DNA of 53,357 nucleotides from Gammaproteobacteria bacterium (GCA_024235135.1 JACKMZ010000015.1:1-53357), one strand, 5' to 3'. Counted from the stretch's first letter, positions 1 to 9,303 are shown. The notes: generated by a model not told the origin, from the letters alone. Translations and numbers: made by a program.

Positions 1-2
1 GC

Positions 3-347
3 CTGTCCACGACTCAGCCCTTACGGGGGGATGAACTGCGGGTCATTCGGGCCTGGTTGAAAGTGCGTGCCCGATTAGCGCCCCCCGGCCGCCATTTCTT
101 TGTCAGCGAACGCCGTGGACCCTTAAACCGGCGCACGGTCTGGGGATTGGTACGCCGCTATGGCGAGTGGGCCGGGCTGGCGTTGCCGGCTCATCCGCAC
201 ATGCTCCGCCATGCTTGTGGGTTTGCCCTGGCCGATCAGGGCGCGGATACACGCTTAATTCAGGATTACCTCGGCCATCGGAACATTCAGCATACGGTGC
301 GTTACACGGCGGCTAATCCGGTGCGCTTCGAAAAGCTGTGGCGATAG
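3..347 (+). CDS. Tyrosine recombinase/integrase, C-terminal part (5' end outside window)
   Basis: The reading frame is open from the left edge and ends at a TAG at 345-347, so only the last 114 residues of the protein are present. They carry the catalytic half of a tyrosine recombinase: HMLRHACG (the HxxR box), then ADTRLIQDYLGHRNIQHTVRY, in which the second His and the nucleophile Tyr are visible in their usual spacing. The sequence resembles the short FimB/XerC-like integrases of mobile elements. Such enzymes cut and rejoin DNA at attachment sites or invert switches. No att site can be assigned here. The missing N-terminus reflects the window edge, not a visible mutation. Confidence 0.88.
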   Translation: MSTTQPLRGDELRVIRAWLKVRARLAPPGRHFFVSERRGPLNRRTVWGLVRRYGEWAGLALPAHPHMLRHACGFALADQGADTRLIQDYLGHRNIQHTVRYTAANPVRFEKLWR

Positions 348-704
348 GGTGTGACCCGTGGTTTTCATTTGGGGTTAGCATAACCAGTATCTTGCCTGAA
401 TCACCGCCATAAGTATTCTTTAAGCCACTGTTTTTCTGACTATCCTAGTCAATTTGTTTGAACTAAGACAGCGGTTGTCCGTAATCACGGAATCCGCATC
501 CTGGATACGGATGATCGTGGCAGGTGTCGCGGTGGCTTGTGGTGGGGGTGGTGGATTTTCCATTATGATGATATAAGCCTAGATAACCCCACCGGAAAGG
601 GTCACCCACCAACGGCGATCCTCCCGGTTTGTTGACAAGCCCGTGGCGGGTGTTCTAAAGATTAACCATCGCCGCGTGGCAATTATTCAGTTCGGAGGTA
701 CGCC
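348..704. other. Intergenic region between the recombinase and the small gene at 705
   Basis: No convincing coding sequence is seen in these 357 bases. The right part holds a promoter-like pair at 632-659 and a ribosome-binding site (GGAGG, about 694-698) for the next gene. An attachment site beside the recombinase gene would be expected in a region like this, but no core repeat could be recognised. Confidence 0.5.
632..659 (+). promoter_or_regulatory. Putative sigma70 promoter for the small gene at 705
   Basis: TTGACA at 632-637 is a perfect -35 box. TCTAAA at 654-659 lies 16 bases downstream and matches four of six -10 bases. It points to the gene starting at 705. Assigned from consensus only. 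Confidence 0.4.
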
Positions 705-986
705 ATGGCCTTGGATGCTATCGACCATTTTCTGCTTGGGTATGCCGATCAGCAGAACCGCCAGTGGGCGGAACAGAAGATTTTTCGGACGCGGGAGCTG
801 CGGGAAGACCTGGCTAAAACGGCAGCCGCGAATCAAGGTCGCAAGGCGATCATTGATGCCTTGGTCGCGGCTTACAACGCCAATGATTGGGTAACCATTG
901 AAAACATCCTTGGCGACTACGAACGGCGGCGGGTCATCTATCAGGCGGCCTATTTCCCAACCCTGAACAGCATGATGCCCACCTGA
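705..986 (+). CDS. Small hypothetical protein (93 aa)
   Basis: The start ATG is preceded by a good Shine-Dalgarno sequence (GGAGG about 7 bases upstream) and by a promoter-like pair, so the gene is probably expressed. The product is a soluble, largely helical, charged protein without signal peptide or membrane segment. I do not recognise its family. It sits between the recombinase and the convergent DotA/TraY-like gene, whose stop lies only a few bases away on the other strand. A role in the biology of the element, such as excision or regulation, would be a guess based only on position. Confidence 0.6.
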   Translation: MALDAIDHFLLGYADQQNRQWAEQKIFRTRELREDLAKTAAANQGRKAIIDALVAAYNANDWVTIENILGDYERRRVIYQAAYFPTLNSMMPT

Positions 987-992
987 CCATTG

Positions 993-3242
993 TCATGGGT
1001 CCTTATCATTATCCATCGGCTTAACCATCGGCCCCGCCTCCTCGCCATCGGATTGACCTGTATTCGCGCCGGTCTGGGATCGCCCCCCGGCGCGGAGCGC
1101 CGTATCCACGGTTCCCTTGAACGCCCCTTCAGTCTGCCGCTGTAGATCGTGATGCTCCAACGCGGATTCCAATGCGCCGCCAATCCAGCGGAACGTAAAA
1201 TCGGGCAACCGATGGATTAGCGAGAAACAGCGCAACGTCAGATCCGTGGCCAACAGGATGAACACGATCAGCAACCCGGTCACCATGATCGGCCCGGTCA
1301 TGTTGCCGCTGTTGGCATTGATGGCCGCTGTCAGGAACGTGCCCGTGACCAGGGACAACAGGTAATAGCTGATCAGGGTGGCCCCGAGCAGACCGAACAC
1401 CATGAGAGTGGGCCGCAATAACAGGCTGAACAGCAATAGCCAGCCGTTCATCGTCTCGGCCGTGAGGCCATTGCCATTGCGGATATGCCAGACCGCCCAG
1501 ATTGGCACGGCCAACAGCGCCTCGAACACCAGCAACACCCATTGCAGGCTGGCCAATGTCCAGATGAGAAACGGCACCATCGGAATAAAGATCGCCGCCA
1601 TCAAGGCAAACCCCAGCAAGGCGATGGCCACCACCCCGAGCACCAGGCCGACCATCGTCAACGGCGTGTTGGACTGACCGGTCAACATCCCGTCCAGACC
1701 TCCCAAGGCTTTCGCCAGGCGGCCCGCGCCGGTGAACAACACGGCGCCCTTGGCCGCCGCGTACAGCCCTAGAGCGCCCACGATGGCGGCAATCAGCGCA
1801 TGGCCCATCCACGAGATGGCAAACAGCGGATGCACCTTGCCGAACAGCCCCTGCGCGATGGCATCGTACACCCAGCGTAAAAAGCTCCGCGACCAGTCGT
1901 CTACGGTGCTGTTGTTGGGATCGCCTTCAGTCAAGCCCAAGCCCCCGTCGCTTTCCCCCTCCTGGATCACCGCCTCCATGCGTTTGAACAAATGGCCATA
2001 GGTCTCGATGTCCGCGCGCGACAGCTTCTCCCAAATCCGGATCGGATACGGCTCGGGCACATTGAGGGCCATCTTGTTCATATACTCAGTGAGTGCGATC
2101 AATCGGTAAAACCAGCTCCCCGCCGTAAACCAGCCTTCGTTCTTGGCGGTGGCGCTGAACTCGCTGAAGGCCCGTTCCCCCAGTTCGTTCACCACGCCCT
2201 TGAGCAGGCTTTTCAGTTCCTGCACATAGCGTTCGGCTTCGGCGTCCACCGCACTCAGGCAACGGCCCCCGCTGAGTGATCCTGTGGTGACGTTCACACA
2301 CTCACCCAGGTCGCCCTCGCCTTCGAAAATCTTCTGCGCCAGCGGTTTGAGTCGCTGGCGTAGATGCAGCGCGCTGATCTCATGGGCATTCATCATCGCC
2401 ACCCCGGCCATGCGCTGGGTTTCCGTGGCAAAGCCCAGCAGGTTTCTCAGCCAGTCCCAGAAACTGTCGAGCAGCCCCACGCCGGCGAGGCTTTTCTCCA
2501 CCCGGATGTCCTGATGCGGTTCGCGGATCACAAACCCGCCACAAGCCGCCGGCCCGAGATAATTCACGGAAAAGCGGGTATAGCGTTCGGTCACCACCCC
2601 CACTTCGCCGGGATCGGTTTCGTAGAGCACCTGATACTTGGAATCCCCCAGAGCCGGAATGTCGTTGATGATCATCTCACACAGGTTGGAGGCCAACATC
2701 GCCACGGCCAGTTGCCGCGCTTCAGGCGGCGGCGGCTCCTGATACAGCGTCATGTTCTGAAAGCGATCGATGCCTTTCTCCCAGACCGCATCGGCCAAAC
2801 CCGCGCCACCCAACGCGACCCACAGCACCCCCAGTTGCGCCAGGCAATACCCGTTGACCATCGGCAACAACATCGCGATGGACAGAAACAGGCGAACCGG
2901 CGTCCAGGCAGTCGACCGCTCCCGCCCCAGGGCTTCCCCCTCATGCGCGGTATCCAGCATCGAGGCGATGGTCTTCGCAAACACCAAAATCCCCAGGACC
3001 AGCAACAAAAATCCGTTGAAGATCCCGAACAGCTCCCCGAACGAGCCGTCATCGCTGGCGCTCAGCGTGTTGGAGAAGCGCAGCTTGTCGATGACCGAAC
3101 CGAAGATGTGACGCAGCAAGGCCACGCTCAGGTCGCCCTCCGTGGGTTCCAGTTGCTCAGTCTGGGCGAACCCGACCAGTGGCGCCCACAACAGCAGGGC
3201 GAACAGCGACAGACGGCGGGGGTGAATCGTTTTGAGCCACAT
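993..3242 (-). CDS. traY: DotA/TraY-family T4SS inner-membrane protein
   Basis: A 749-residue polytopic membrane protein starting with a signal-like hydrophobic segment. It has a membrane pair around residues 70-150, a long hydrophilic, periplasm-like central region with several cysteines, and a cluster of strongly hydrophobic helices in the C-terminal third (about 460-680). This layout and the motifs around STAWTPVRLFLSIAMLLPMVNGY are typical of DotA (Legionella) and TraY (IncI plasmids). Members of the family are needed for the conjugation or secretion channel and, in IncI systems, for entry exclusion targeting. It is probably co-transcribed with the small membrane gene just upstream on the same strand (34-base gap). 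The family call is firm; the symbol is by analogy with IncI plasmids. Confidence 0.85.
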   Translation of the reverse strand: MWLKTIHPRRLSLFALLLWAPLVGFAQTEQLEPTEGDLSVALLRHIFGSVIDKLRFSNTLSASDDGSFGELFGIFNGFLLLVLGILVFAKTIASMLDTAHEGEALGRERSTAWTPVRLFLSIAMLLPMVNGYCLAQLGVLWVALGGAGLADAVWEKGIDRFQNMTLYQEPPPPEARQLAVAMLASNLCEMIINDIPALGDSKYQVLYETDPGEVGVVTERYTRFSVNYLGPAACGGFVIREPHQDIRVEKSLAGVGLLDSFWDWLRNLLGFATETQRMAGVAMMNAHEISALHLRQRLKPLAQKIFEGEGDLGECVNVTTGSLSGGRCLSAVDAEAERYVQELKSLLKGVVNELGERAFSEFSATAKNEGWFTAGSWFYRLIALTEYMNKMALNVPEPYPIRIWEKLSRADIETYGHLFKRMEAVIQEGESDGGLGLTEGDPNNSTVDDWSRSFLRWVYDAIAQGLFGKVHPLFAISWMGHALIAAIVGALGLYAAAKGAVLFTGAGRLAKALGGLDGMLTGQSNTPLTMVGLVLGVVAIALLGFALMAAIFIPMVPFLIWTLASLQWVLLVFEALLAVPIWAVWHIRNGNGLTAETMNGWLLLFSLLLRPTLMVFGLLGATLISYYLLSLVTGTFLTAAINANSGNMTGPIMVTGLLIVFILLATDLTLRCFSLIHRLPDFTFRWIGGALESALEHHDLQRQTEGAFKGTVDTALRAGGRSQTGANTGQSDGEEAGPMVKPMDNDKDP

Positions 3243-3276
3243 GGGAAGCCCTCCTCAAAAACTGGGGCCGAGAAAA

Positions 3277-3804
3277 TTACGGTTGATAATCGTCTGGAAG
3301 GGTGGGGGGCCACCAGGCCAGGGGACGACGAATAAAAAGGGCGAACGCCCCCAGCCTGCGCTGGCGAATCGACCCGCAGCGGTAGGCCGACGGCAGGCCA
3401 ACGGCGAGAAAAAGTAGCAACGCACCGAGGCTGGCGGACGTTCCGCCTGGATCGCCCAGACCCAAGCGGTATCCGCCCATCAGACCGCTGAGCGCGGCGG
3501 CCCCGAGCATTAAACGCGCGACACGGGCGTGTTCCCGATAACGCCGCTGCAGCCAGGCTGGCGGCCAGCGATAGCGGGCCATCGCCTCCGCCCAACCGCG
3601 CACCGCGATGGGGTCGGACGCGGGATCATCCGTGCTCAGGAGATCGCCGAGATGGGCCTTGCACTGCTGGCGCAGGGCTTGGCCGGTGCGGTCGCCACGG
3701 GCTAAATCCCGCATGCGCCCCGCCCCATAACCGCGCAAGGTCCGCCACAGGCGCGTGCGGCGATGGGCGGGCGGCGCAACAACGGCCTTTTTTGGCACTT
3801 TCAT
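3277..3804 (-). CDS. TraX/IcmV-like small membrane protein of the conjugation system
   Basis: A 175-residue basic protein with two closely spaced hydrophobic segments (about residues 95-140) and a positively charged N-terminus. In Dot/Icm and IncI systems a small two-helix membrane protein (IcmV/TraX) is encoded next to DotA/TraY, and size, topology and position agree here. Sequence similarity alone would not carry the call. The gene is divergent from the exported protein that starts at 3884. The region between them is AT-rich and holds a TTAGGTTA motif resembling the one in the two other divergent promoters of this conjugation system. Confidence 0.5.
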   Translation of the reverse strand: MKVPKKAVVAPPAHRRTRLWRTLRGYGAGRMRDLARGDRTGQALRQQCKAHLGDLLSTDDPASDPIAVRGWAEAMARYRWPPAWLQRRYREHARVARLMLGAAALSGLMGGYRLGLGDPGGTSASLGALLLFLAVGLPSAYRCGSIRQRRLGAFALFIRRPLAWWPPTLPDDYQP

Positions 3805-3883
3805 TGTAATGTGTTATACAAGTGTTATTAGGTTAATGCTAGCTAGTCTATCAGAGTTTTTTCAGCCCACACGAGTGTCCGTC

Positions 3884-5068
3884 ATGGTTATCCGCCGTCA
3901 TGGTGTTTTCTGGCTCCGGATCGTTGCTCTGGGGTGGCTGATGTCAGCGACCTCCCCGGCGCTGGCGATCTGCGATATGTGCGTGGTGCGCGCTATCAAT
4001 GCCCACCGGGCGGCGATGGTCCAAGAATTCGCCAAATTGCGGCAGCACATTTCCTCGGAGATTAAAACCGTGCGTCAGTCCGTGGCCCAGGTCGAGAAGG
4101 ATTCCCTGCGCGCCCAGGCGGACATCGGTTATCAGCTTCCCGCCGGCGGTTGCGAGTCCGCCACGGCCGGCGATAGCGCGGGTCCGGCGCGGGATCGCGT
4201 GGAATCGTACCTGCGCGCCTTCAACCACCTGCGTCGGGAAGAACGCACCGGCGCGGCGGCGACCCAGGCGCTGTTCGCAGCCCAGGTCGAACATTACTGC
4301 ACGGAGGACGACGTCGGCTCGCACGGCTGCACGGCGGTTGGGGATCGCCCCGACGCGCCGTTTCAGACGGAGACCCTGTTATCCGGCTCGGGCCTCGGCG
4401 AGGAGGTCGATCCCACCCACCCGAATACGTTCCTACCCGAGGTGCTGAGCTTCGACGATGACCGGATTACCGATGCCCGGCGTTTCATCGACAACGCCGT
4501 CGATCCCCTGCCCATTGATGACATCGATGAAAAGTTGCGGGAAACCCCCGCCGGCAAGTCGTTCTGGCTCCATCGCAAACTGTACGAAGGCCGGCTATCG
4601 GCCAGCCGATATAGTTTCAATCACGCCTTGGCCTGGCGGGCGCCCGCCGCCGCGCTGAAAGGTTGGTTATTGCAGGTCTGGGAGGAATCCAAGGCTACCG
4701 AGCACCGGGAGGCGCTGATTGAGCAACTGCCCGAGCAGATTTCCTACCTGGAGATGCTGAAAACCGAAGTGGACCGGCGCTACGCCTCGCCGCAGTGGTA
4801 TGCCGGCATCGCCGGTAATCACTCCTCGGCGAATCTGAGGGAACTGGTCTACATGCAGGCGCTGGCCCTGAATCTGAGCTATCTGCAACTGCGTCAGGGC
4901 GAGCGCATTGAGCTACTGCTGGCGCGCCTGAATGTCGGCGGCGCACAGGACCAGGAACGCACCGATCTGCAAACCGAGCGGGCCGCCGCCGTCAATCGGG
5001 TGAAACCCGAAACCGCCGGCGATACAGCGACCTCCTCCACCCCAGTCAATACGGGAGCCACGCCATGA
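3884..5068 (+). CDS. Exported conjugation-associated protein (about 394 aa), function unknown
   Basis: I chose the ATG at 3884 because it yields a classic signal peptide (basic start, hydrophobic core, cleavage after SPALA) followed directly by ICDMCVV. A longer frame upstream runs into the opposite gene. The mature protein is helical and charged, with coiled-coil-like stretches near its start and several cysteines, and would act in the periplasm. Its downstream neighbour overlaps by four bases (ATGA), so the two are translationally coupled. Position between the T4SS membrane gene and the following unknown genes suggests a conjugation role, perhaps in channel assembly, but I do not recognise a named family with certainty. 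Confidence 0.7.
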   Translation: MVIRRHGVFWLRIVALGWLMSATSPALAICDMCVVRAINAHRAAMVQEFAKLRQHISSEIKTVRQSVAQVEKDSLRAQADIGYQLPAGGCESATAGDSAGPARDRVESYLRAFNHLRREERTGAAATQALFAAQVEHYCTEDDVGSHGCTAVGDRPDAPFQTETLLSGSGLGEEVDPTHPNTFLPEVLSFDDDRITDARRFIDNAVDPLPIDDIDEKLRETPAGKSFWLHRKLYEGRLSASRYSFNHALAWRAPAAALKGWLLQVWEESKATEHREALIEQLPEQISYLEMLKTEVDRRYASPQWYAGIAGNHSSANLRELVYMQALALNLSYLQLRQGERIELLLARLNVGGAQDQERTDLQTERAAAVNRVKPETAGDTATSSTPVNTGATP

Positions 5069-6111
5069 CTTTGCCATTGAAGCCGGAACAACTGGGGACG
5101 TGGGTGGCCCACCTGCCGCCCAGCAAGACCCCCTTGCCCGAGCCACCCGCCCGTTCCATCGCGGCGCTTCGCCAGCAATCGACCGGGACCGCGAGCGATT
5201 CGTTGGCACGGCCCGGCGGCGACGCCGGCGAACAGGCGTGGCGCGACCACGAGGCCCAGGCTCGCCAGCCACTGAAGGTGCGTCTAGCGACGGCCAAACT
5301 CCACACCGGCTTGATCGTGGCGGCTATCAGCCAGGTCGGTACGGCTCCACCGGAAACGGTTCCGTCCTTTGTCGAACGCGCCAGCCGGTGGCTGGAGGAC
5401 ACGACGGCCCAGTTCGCCCAGGGTTCACCCGTGCGCTCGAACTACCACCGCTACGAGCTGGCCCGCGTCCTGGTCAACGCCCTGGAACGGCGGCCCACCC
5501 TGGTCGATGAAATCGCCCCGGAACAGATGGGCCAGTGGTTCGCCCAGGAGCCGCCCCATTTGCCGACGGACGCCCCCGCCGCATCGGCCTGGCAGTCCCT
5601 CGATCCGGCAACCGAGTGGCGGATGGCCTGGGCGCGGGCGCTGACCCGCGTGCTGGAGGCGGCCATTCAAGCGCCGTTCAATCGCGAACCCTCGGCTTTG
5701 CTGGACGATGCCAAGGCGGCCCTTACAACCGAGGTGGAACGCCAGAGCACACAAGCCGAACGAGAGGAACCGGCTCTTCCGGAGGGGGCCTTGCGCATCA
5801 TCCGGCTGCACGCGCTGAAATCGGCCAGCCAGCTTTATGCGGCTACTCTGCGGCAGGTGTACCACGAATCGGCGCGGGCGATTCAGCAGTATCAGGATCT
5901 GATCGACCAAGGCAAAACCGCCGAAGCCGATCAATGCGCCCTGGATTATCAGGCCCGCCATCTCGGCTATGTCGGCGTGCCCCATCATTTTCAGGAGAAT
6001 ACGGCGTTACAGGAGCGCCTGGCCACGGCGGCGGCCGCTCCGGCCTCGCCCACCGCGTCCGATCCGTCCCCCACCGACACAGCCCGTGCCAGCGGCCTGG
6101 CTCCCTCATGA
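5065..6111 (+). CDS. Hypothetical protein (348 aa) in the conjugation operon
   Basis: A soluble, Ala/Pro-rich, helical protein with no signal peptide and no membrane helix. Its ATG overlaps the stop of the exported protein gene upstream, and its TGA overlaps the ATG of the next gene (ATGA in both cases), so three or four genes form one translationally coupled operon. The Pro/Ala/Thr-rich C-terminus looks disordered. I do not recognise the family. Coupling to conjugation genes suggests a cytoplasmic partner of the apparatus or of DNA processing, which is inference. Confidence 0.65.
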   Translation: MTLPLKPEQLGTWVAHLPPSKTPLPEPPARSIAALRQQSTGTASDSLARPGGDAGEQAWRDHEAQARQPLKVRLATAKLHTGLIVAAISQVGTAPPETVPSFVERASRWLEDTTAQFAQGSPVRSNYHRYELARVLVNALERRPTLVDEIAPEQMGQWFAQEPPHLPTDAPAASAWQSLDPATEWRMAWARALTRVLEAAIQAPFNREPSALLDDAKAALTTEVERQSTQAEREEPALPEGALRIIRLHALKSASQLYAATLRQVYHESARAIQQYQDLIDQGKTAEADQCALDYQARHLGYVGVPHHFQENTALQERLATAAAAPASPTASDPSPTDTARASGLAPS

Positions 6112-6446
6112 TATTTTTTATTATGTCAGAACACAGTATTGAAGAAATGACCGAACGCTTGCTGGAGCCGATAACGGTCTTAGCCGAGGCATTGGATGCC
6201 TCCGGTTTTTCCGAGGACTGGCTGGGACCGGCCACGGACCCCAGCGCCGTGGCTGCTCTGCCCGCCTCCCTGCAAACCGCCGTGGCGGCGTATCTGGCCA
6301 CGGTGCCCGGCTATCCCGATGATCGTGTCAGGCTCGCGGAAGAACACCGCGTGCGTCTGGATCTGTTCCGGGGCGATGCCGAGCTGATTCCCGAGGAAGA
6401 CATTCTGGAGCTGGGGCTTTCCCTTGACGACAGTGGCGATGGCTAG
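6108..6446 (+). CDS. Small acidic hypothetical protein (112 aa)
   Basis: The start at 6108 forms an ATGA overlap with the stop of the preceding gene. An alternative in-frame ATG at 6123 (MSEHSIEEMTERL) would trim five residues. The product is strongly acidic and helical, without membrane segments. Its end overlaps the ATG of the TOPRIM-ArdC gene, which keeps it in the same coupled operon. Small acidic proteins in this position can be anti-restriction or DNA-mimic proteins, but nothing here proves that. Confidence 0.6.
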   Translation: MIFFIMSEHSIEEMTERLLEPITVLAEALDASGFSEDWLGPATDPSAVAALPASLQTAVAAYLATVPGYPDDRVRLAEEHRVRLDLFRGDAELIPEEDILELGLSLDDSGDG

Positions 6447-8757
6447 CGTCAGCGACCCCCGGACAGCCGCGCTGGCGGCTATGCAGCAAGCCGGCTGCGC
6501 ACCGGCGCGGCCGGAGGTCATCGTGTTCGACGGGCAACTGCACCGCTTTCAGGTCGAAGGCGACAAGAAGGGCCGCCGGAATGGGTGGTACGTGTTTTAC
6601 GGGGATGGCGTCCCGGCGGGCCGATTCGGCTCGTGGAAGACCGGCCACTCGGAAAGCTGGTGCGCCGGCGCCGATCCGGCGCTCGGTCCCGCCGAACGGC
6701 AAGCTTGGGAACGCCAGTTGGCCGCCGCGCAGGCCCGCCGGCGACAAATCGAACAAGCCCAACAGGCCGCCGCCCGCCAGCGGGCCGCCCAGCTTTGGCA
6801 ACAGACCCGTTATCGCGTGGATGCCCAGCATCCGTACCTGCTGAGCAAACAGATTCCGGCCCTGGGTGTGCGCCAGCTTGGTTCTCTGCTCGTCGTGCCG
6901 GTCAGCGACATTCAAGGCGGATTACACGGCCTACAGTTCATCGCCCCGGATGGCGGCAAGCGATTCCTTACCCACGGCGCGACCGAGGGCCATTGTCATG
7001 TATTGGGTTCACTCGCCGGTGCGCCTTCGATCCTGATCTGTGAAGGGTACGCGACGGCCGTCAGCTTGCGCCAGGCCAGTGGCCTACCCGTGGTGCTGGC
7101 TTTCAACGCGGGCAACCTATTGCCGGTCGCCCGGCAGATACACCGCCATTTTCCGACCGCGCATTTGTTGTTCGCCGCTGACGATGACCGGAATACATTC
7201 GGCAATCCCGGCCGAACCTTGGCCGAACAGGCCGCGCAAGCGGTGGCCGGGCGAGTAATCTGGCCGGATTTCTCGGGACTGGATATCCGCTCCAATCCCA
7301 CCGATTTCAACGATCTCCAGGTACTGGGCGGCCGGGCGCGACTCAAGGCCCAGTTAGCGCGAGCCCTGGGCCGTCCTTCCCATACCTCCCGCCAGGCGGT
7401 AAGTGAAGCGGCCACGCTGTACCACCGCCTGCCGCAACGAGACAGCGCCATGCGTTCAACCACGAAACGATCCGCCCACGGCGGCCACCCCCGCAAGAAC
7501 ACCTATCAGGCCGTCACTGACCGGATTATCGAACTCATCGAGCGGGGAACCGTCCCCTGGCAATACCCCTGGGATCGTGCCAGACGGGGTTGTCCGTCGA
7601 TTTCCGGTTTGCCGGTCAATGCGGTCACCGGGAAAGCCTATCGGGGTATTAACGTGATGTTGTTGTTGGCCGCCGGGTTGGATTCCCGTGATCCCGGCGA
7701 TCCCCGCTGGTGCGGTTTCCAGCAGGCGAAATCGAAAGGCTGGAAAGTGAAGGCCGGGGAGCATGGGACGACCATCGTGTTTTTCAAATCCCGCATGACC
7801 GACGATGACCCGCTAGTCAAGGAACCCGATCCGTTCAGGATCGCGGACGAGAGCGACCGGCCCGTGAAAACGGGATTTCCCCTGTTGCGGAGCCACACGG
7901 TGTTTCATGCGTCCCAGATCGAGGGGATTCCTCCGCTGGAAACGCTGGATGCGGATGAGGGAGAAGCCTTGGTCGATCACGATTGGCAATCCGATGAGGA
8001 CCTGGAAGACCTTATTCGGCGCACCGGCGCGGTGATCCACCACGGCGGCGACGAGGCTTTTTACACGCGCGTCCAAGATTTCATTCAGTTGCCGCCGTGC
8101 GAGCGGTTTCACGATAGCACCGGTTATTTCGGGACGGCATTCCACGAACTAGGCCACTGGACAGGCCATGAAAGCCGTTTGAATCGGCCGCCGATTCTCA
8201 AAAAAGATAGGGCCGGCTATGCGCGCGAGGAACTGCGGGCGGAGCTGGCCAGTGCCTTTATCGGCGCGGAGTTAGGGATACATCACGATCTGGAAAGCCA
8301 TGCCGGTTATCTGGATCATTATCTGGATATTTTGCGCAGCGATCCGAAAGAGATTTTCCGGGCCGCCAGGGAGGCTCAGGGCATGGCCGATCTGATCATG
8401 GATCGCCATCCGCTTTGGCAGTTGCAAGACGGGATTTGCGTGCAGCGGGTCGATCCGGTCACTGACACCGGAGCGCCGCGTCCCAGCGACCCGACGCTAA
8501 CCCAGCCAATCGGAACCTCAGCCTCGGCCGATCCACCCGCACCTGTCGAAACCCCAACGGCCGCCGTGCCCACGGCGCACCCCTTCGCTTGGATCGCCTC
8601 GGCGCTGGAGGAGGTCCGCCACGCGGGCGACGACGACAGCACCTTGGGACGACTCTCCCGGCGTATCGACGCGGCCTTTATCGCGGACGTCGCGGTTCCC
8701 CAATCCACGGTCGAGTCACCCGCGCGTCAGGCGCCAGGCCCGACGCCGAACGGTTGA
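6439..8757 (+). CDS. TOPRIM primase-like domain fused to an ArdC-type antirestriction/zincin domain
   Basis: The ATG at 6439 is preferred over a TTG 15 bases upstream, giving 772 residues. The N-terminal third contains a TOPRIM nucleotidyl-transfer core: ILICEGYATA supplies the glutamate and LLFAADDDRN the Asp-x-Asp pair. After a linker comes an ArdC N-terminal ssDNA-binding domain (TYQAVTDRIIELIERGTVPW), then a zinc-peptidase site, HELGHWTGHESR, with a downstream glutamate in AREELRAELASAF. ArdC proteins protect incoming single-stranded DNA from restriction; RP4 TraC carries an ArdC-like region ahead of its primase. Here the order is TOPRIM first. The protein probably coats or primes the transferred strand. 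Its C-terminal tail of about 75 residues is duplicated at the end of the AbiEii gene. Confidence 0.82.
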   Translation: MASVSDPRTAALAAMQQAGCAPARPEVIVFDGQLHRFQVEGDKKGRRNGWYVFYGDGVPAGRFGSWKTGHSESWCAGADPALGPAERQAWERQLAAAQARRRQIEQAQQAAARQRAAQLWQQTRYRVDAQHPYLLSKQIPALGVRQLGSLLVVPVSDIQGGLHGLQFIAPDGGKRFLTHGATEGHCHVLGSLAGAPSILICEGYATAVSLRQASGLPVVLAFNAGNLLPVARQIHRHFPTAHLLFAADDDRNTFGNPGRTLAEQAAQAVAGRVIWPDFSGLDIRSNPTDFNDLQVLGGRARLKAQLARALGRPSHTSRQAVSEAATLYHRLPQRDSAMRSTTKRSAHGGHPRKNTYQAVTDRIIELIERGTVPWQYPWDRARRGCPSISGLPVNAVTGKAYRGINVMLLLAAGLDSRDPGDPRWCGFQQAKSKGWKVKAGEHGTTIVFFKSRMTDDDPLVKEPDPFRIADESDRPVKTGFPLLRSHTVFHASQIEGIPPLETLDADEGEALVDHDWQSDEDLEDLIRRTGAVIHHGGDEAFYTRVQDFIQLPPCERFHDSTGYFGTAFHELGHWTGHESRLNRPPILKKDRAGYAREELRAELASAFIGAELGIHHDLESHAGYLDHYLDILRSDPKEIFRAAREAQGMADLIMDRHPLWQLQDGICVQRVDPVTDTGAPRPSDPTLTQPIGTSASADPPAPVETPTAAVPTAHPFAWIASALEEVRHAGDDDSTLGRLSRRIDAAFIADVAVPQSTVESPARQAPGPTPNG

Positions 8758-8959
8758 GGCCCGCCCATGGACAGACGGACTTTTTTGCAAGCCGGACTCG
8801 CCGGCCTGATTGGCGCGGGCGGAATCGGGAGTGGCTGGGCCCAGGCCACGCCCGAGGCTATCCCGAAACGGATATTGTGGGTCAACCGGGCGCAGACTAA
8901 GGAAGAAGGACGGGTGTTGTATTACCAGGACCAGAACTTGGTTCAGGACGGCTATTACC
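8526..8959 (+). repeat. Direct repeat copy 1 (ArdC tail plus peptidase head)
   Basis: This stretch recurs with roughly 90 percent identity at 10898-11335. It spans the last part of the TOPRIM-ArdC gene and the first 60 or so codons of the peptidase gene. The two copies flank the AbiE genes. Confidence 0.85.
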
Positions 8960-9303
8960 TGCTCTGCTATCTGCTGCGGGACGTCCAGGCCGAACAGATT
9001 ACCCGCATGGACCTGAAGTTAATTGACCTGTTGTTTGCTATGCAAGCCTGGATGCGCACCTGCGGCATCCGCCAGCCGTTGCAGATCCACAGCGGTTATC
9101 GGACCGCCCAGACCCACGCCCACACCGAAGGCGCGGCTCCCTGTTCCCAGCATTTATCCGGTAAGGCCGTGGATTTGCGGGTGGACGGTATTCCCCCGGC
9201 CGTGTTGGCGAAACTGGCGGTGCGGTTCAAAGCGGGCGGGGTCGGCGTCTATCCCCATTTCGTCCACGTGGATACCGGCCCGGTGCGGGTTTGGAAGGGT
9301 TGA
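8767..9303 (+). CDS. Tat-exported M15/DUF882-like murein peptidase
   Basis: The 178-residue product starts with MDRRTFLQAGLAGLIGAG, a twin-arginine signal with its hydrophobic core, so it should be exported folded. The mature part has the zinc-peptidase pattern of the M15/MepK-like family: SGYRTAQTHAHTEGAAPCSQH...GKAVDLR, ending with PHFVHVDTG, giving the usual His, Asp and His ligands. Such enzymes trim peptidoglycan cross-links and in conjugative elements could open the wall for the transfer channel. It follows the TOPRIM-ArdC gene by nine bases. A second copy, truncated, lies at 11125. Confidence 0.85.
   Translation: MDRRTFLQAGLAGLIGAGGIGSGWAQATPEAIPKRILWVNRAQTKEEGRVLYYQDQNLVQDGYYLLCYLLRDVQAEQITRMDLKLIDLLFAMQAWMRTCGIRQPLQIHSGYRTAQTHAHTEGAAPCSQHLSGKAVDLRVDGIPPAVLAKLAVRFKAGGVGVYPHFVHVDTGPVRVWKG

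Noticed and set aside
2364..3335. Long plus-strand open frame opposite the DotA/TraY-like gene
   Set aside because: It is His/Gln/Arg-rich without recognisable domain and lies antisense to a clear membrane-protein gene; a high-GC shadow.
5535..6107. Upstream extension of the small acidic gene in the same frame
   Set aside because: The extension overlaps the well-supported 5065-6111 gene in another frame, and its translation is Gly/Arg-rich shadow sequence. The ATGA overlap at 6108 marks the real start.
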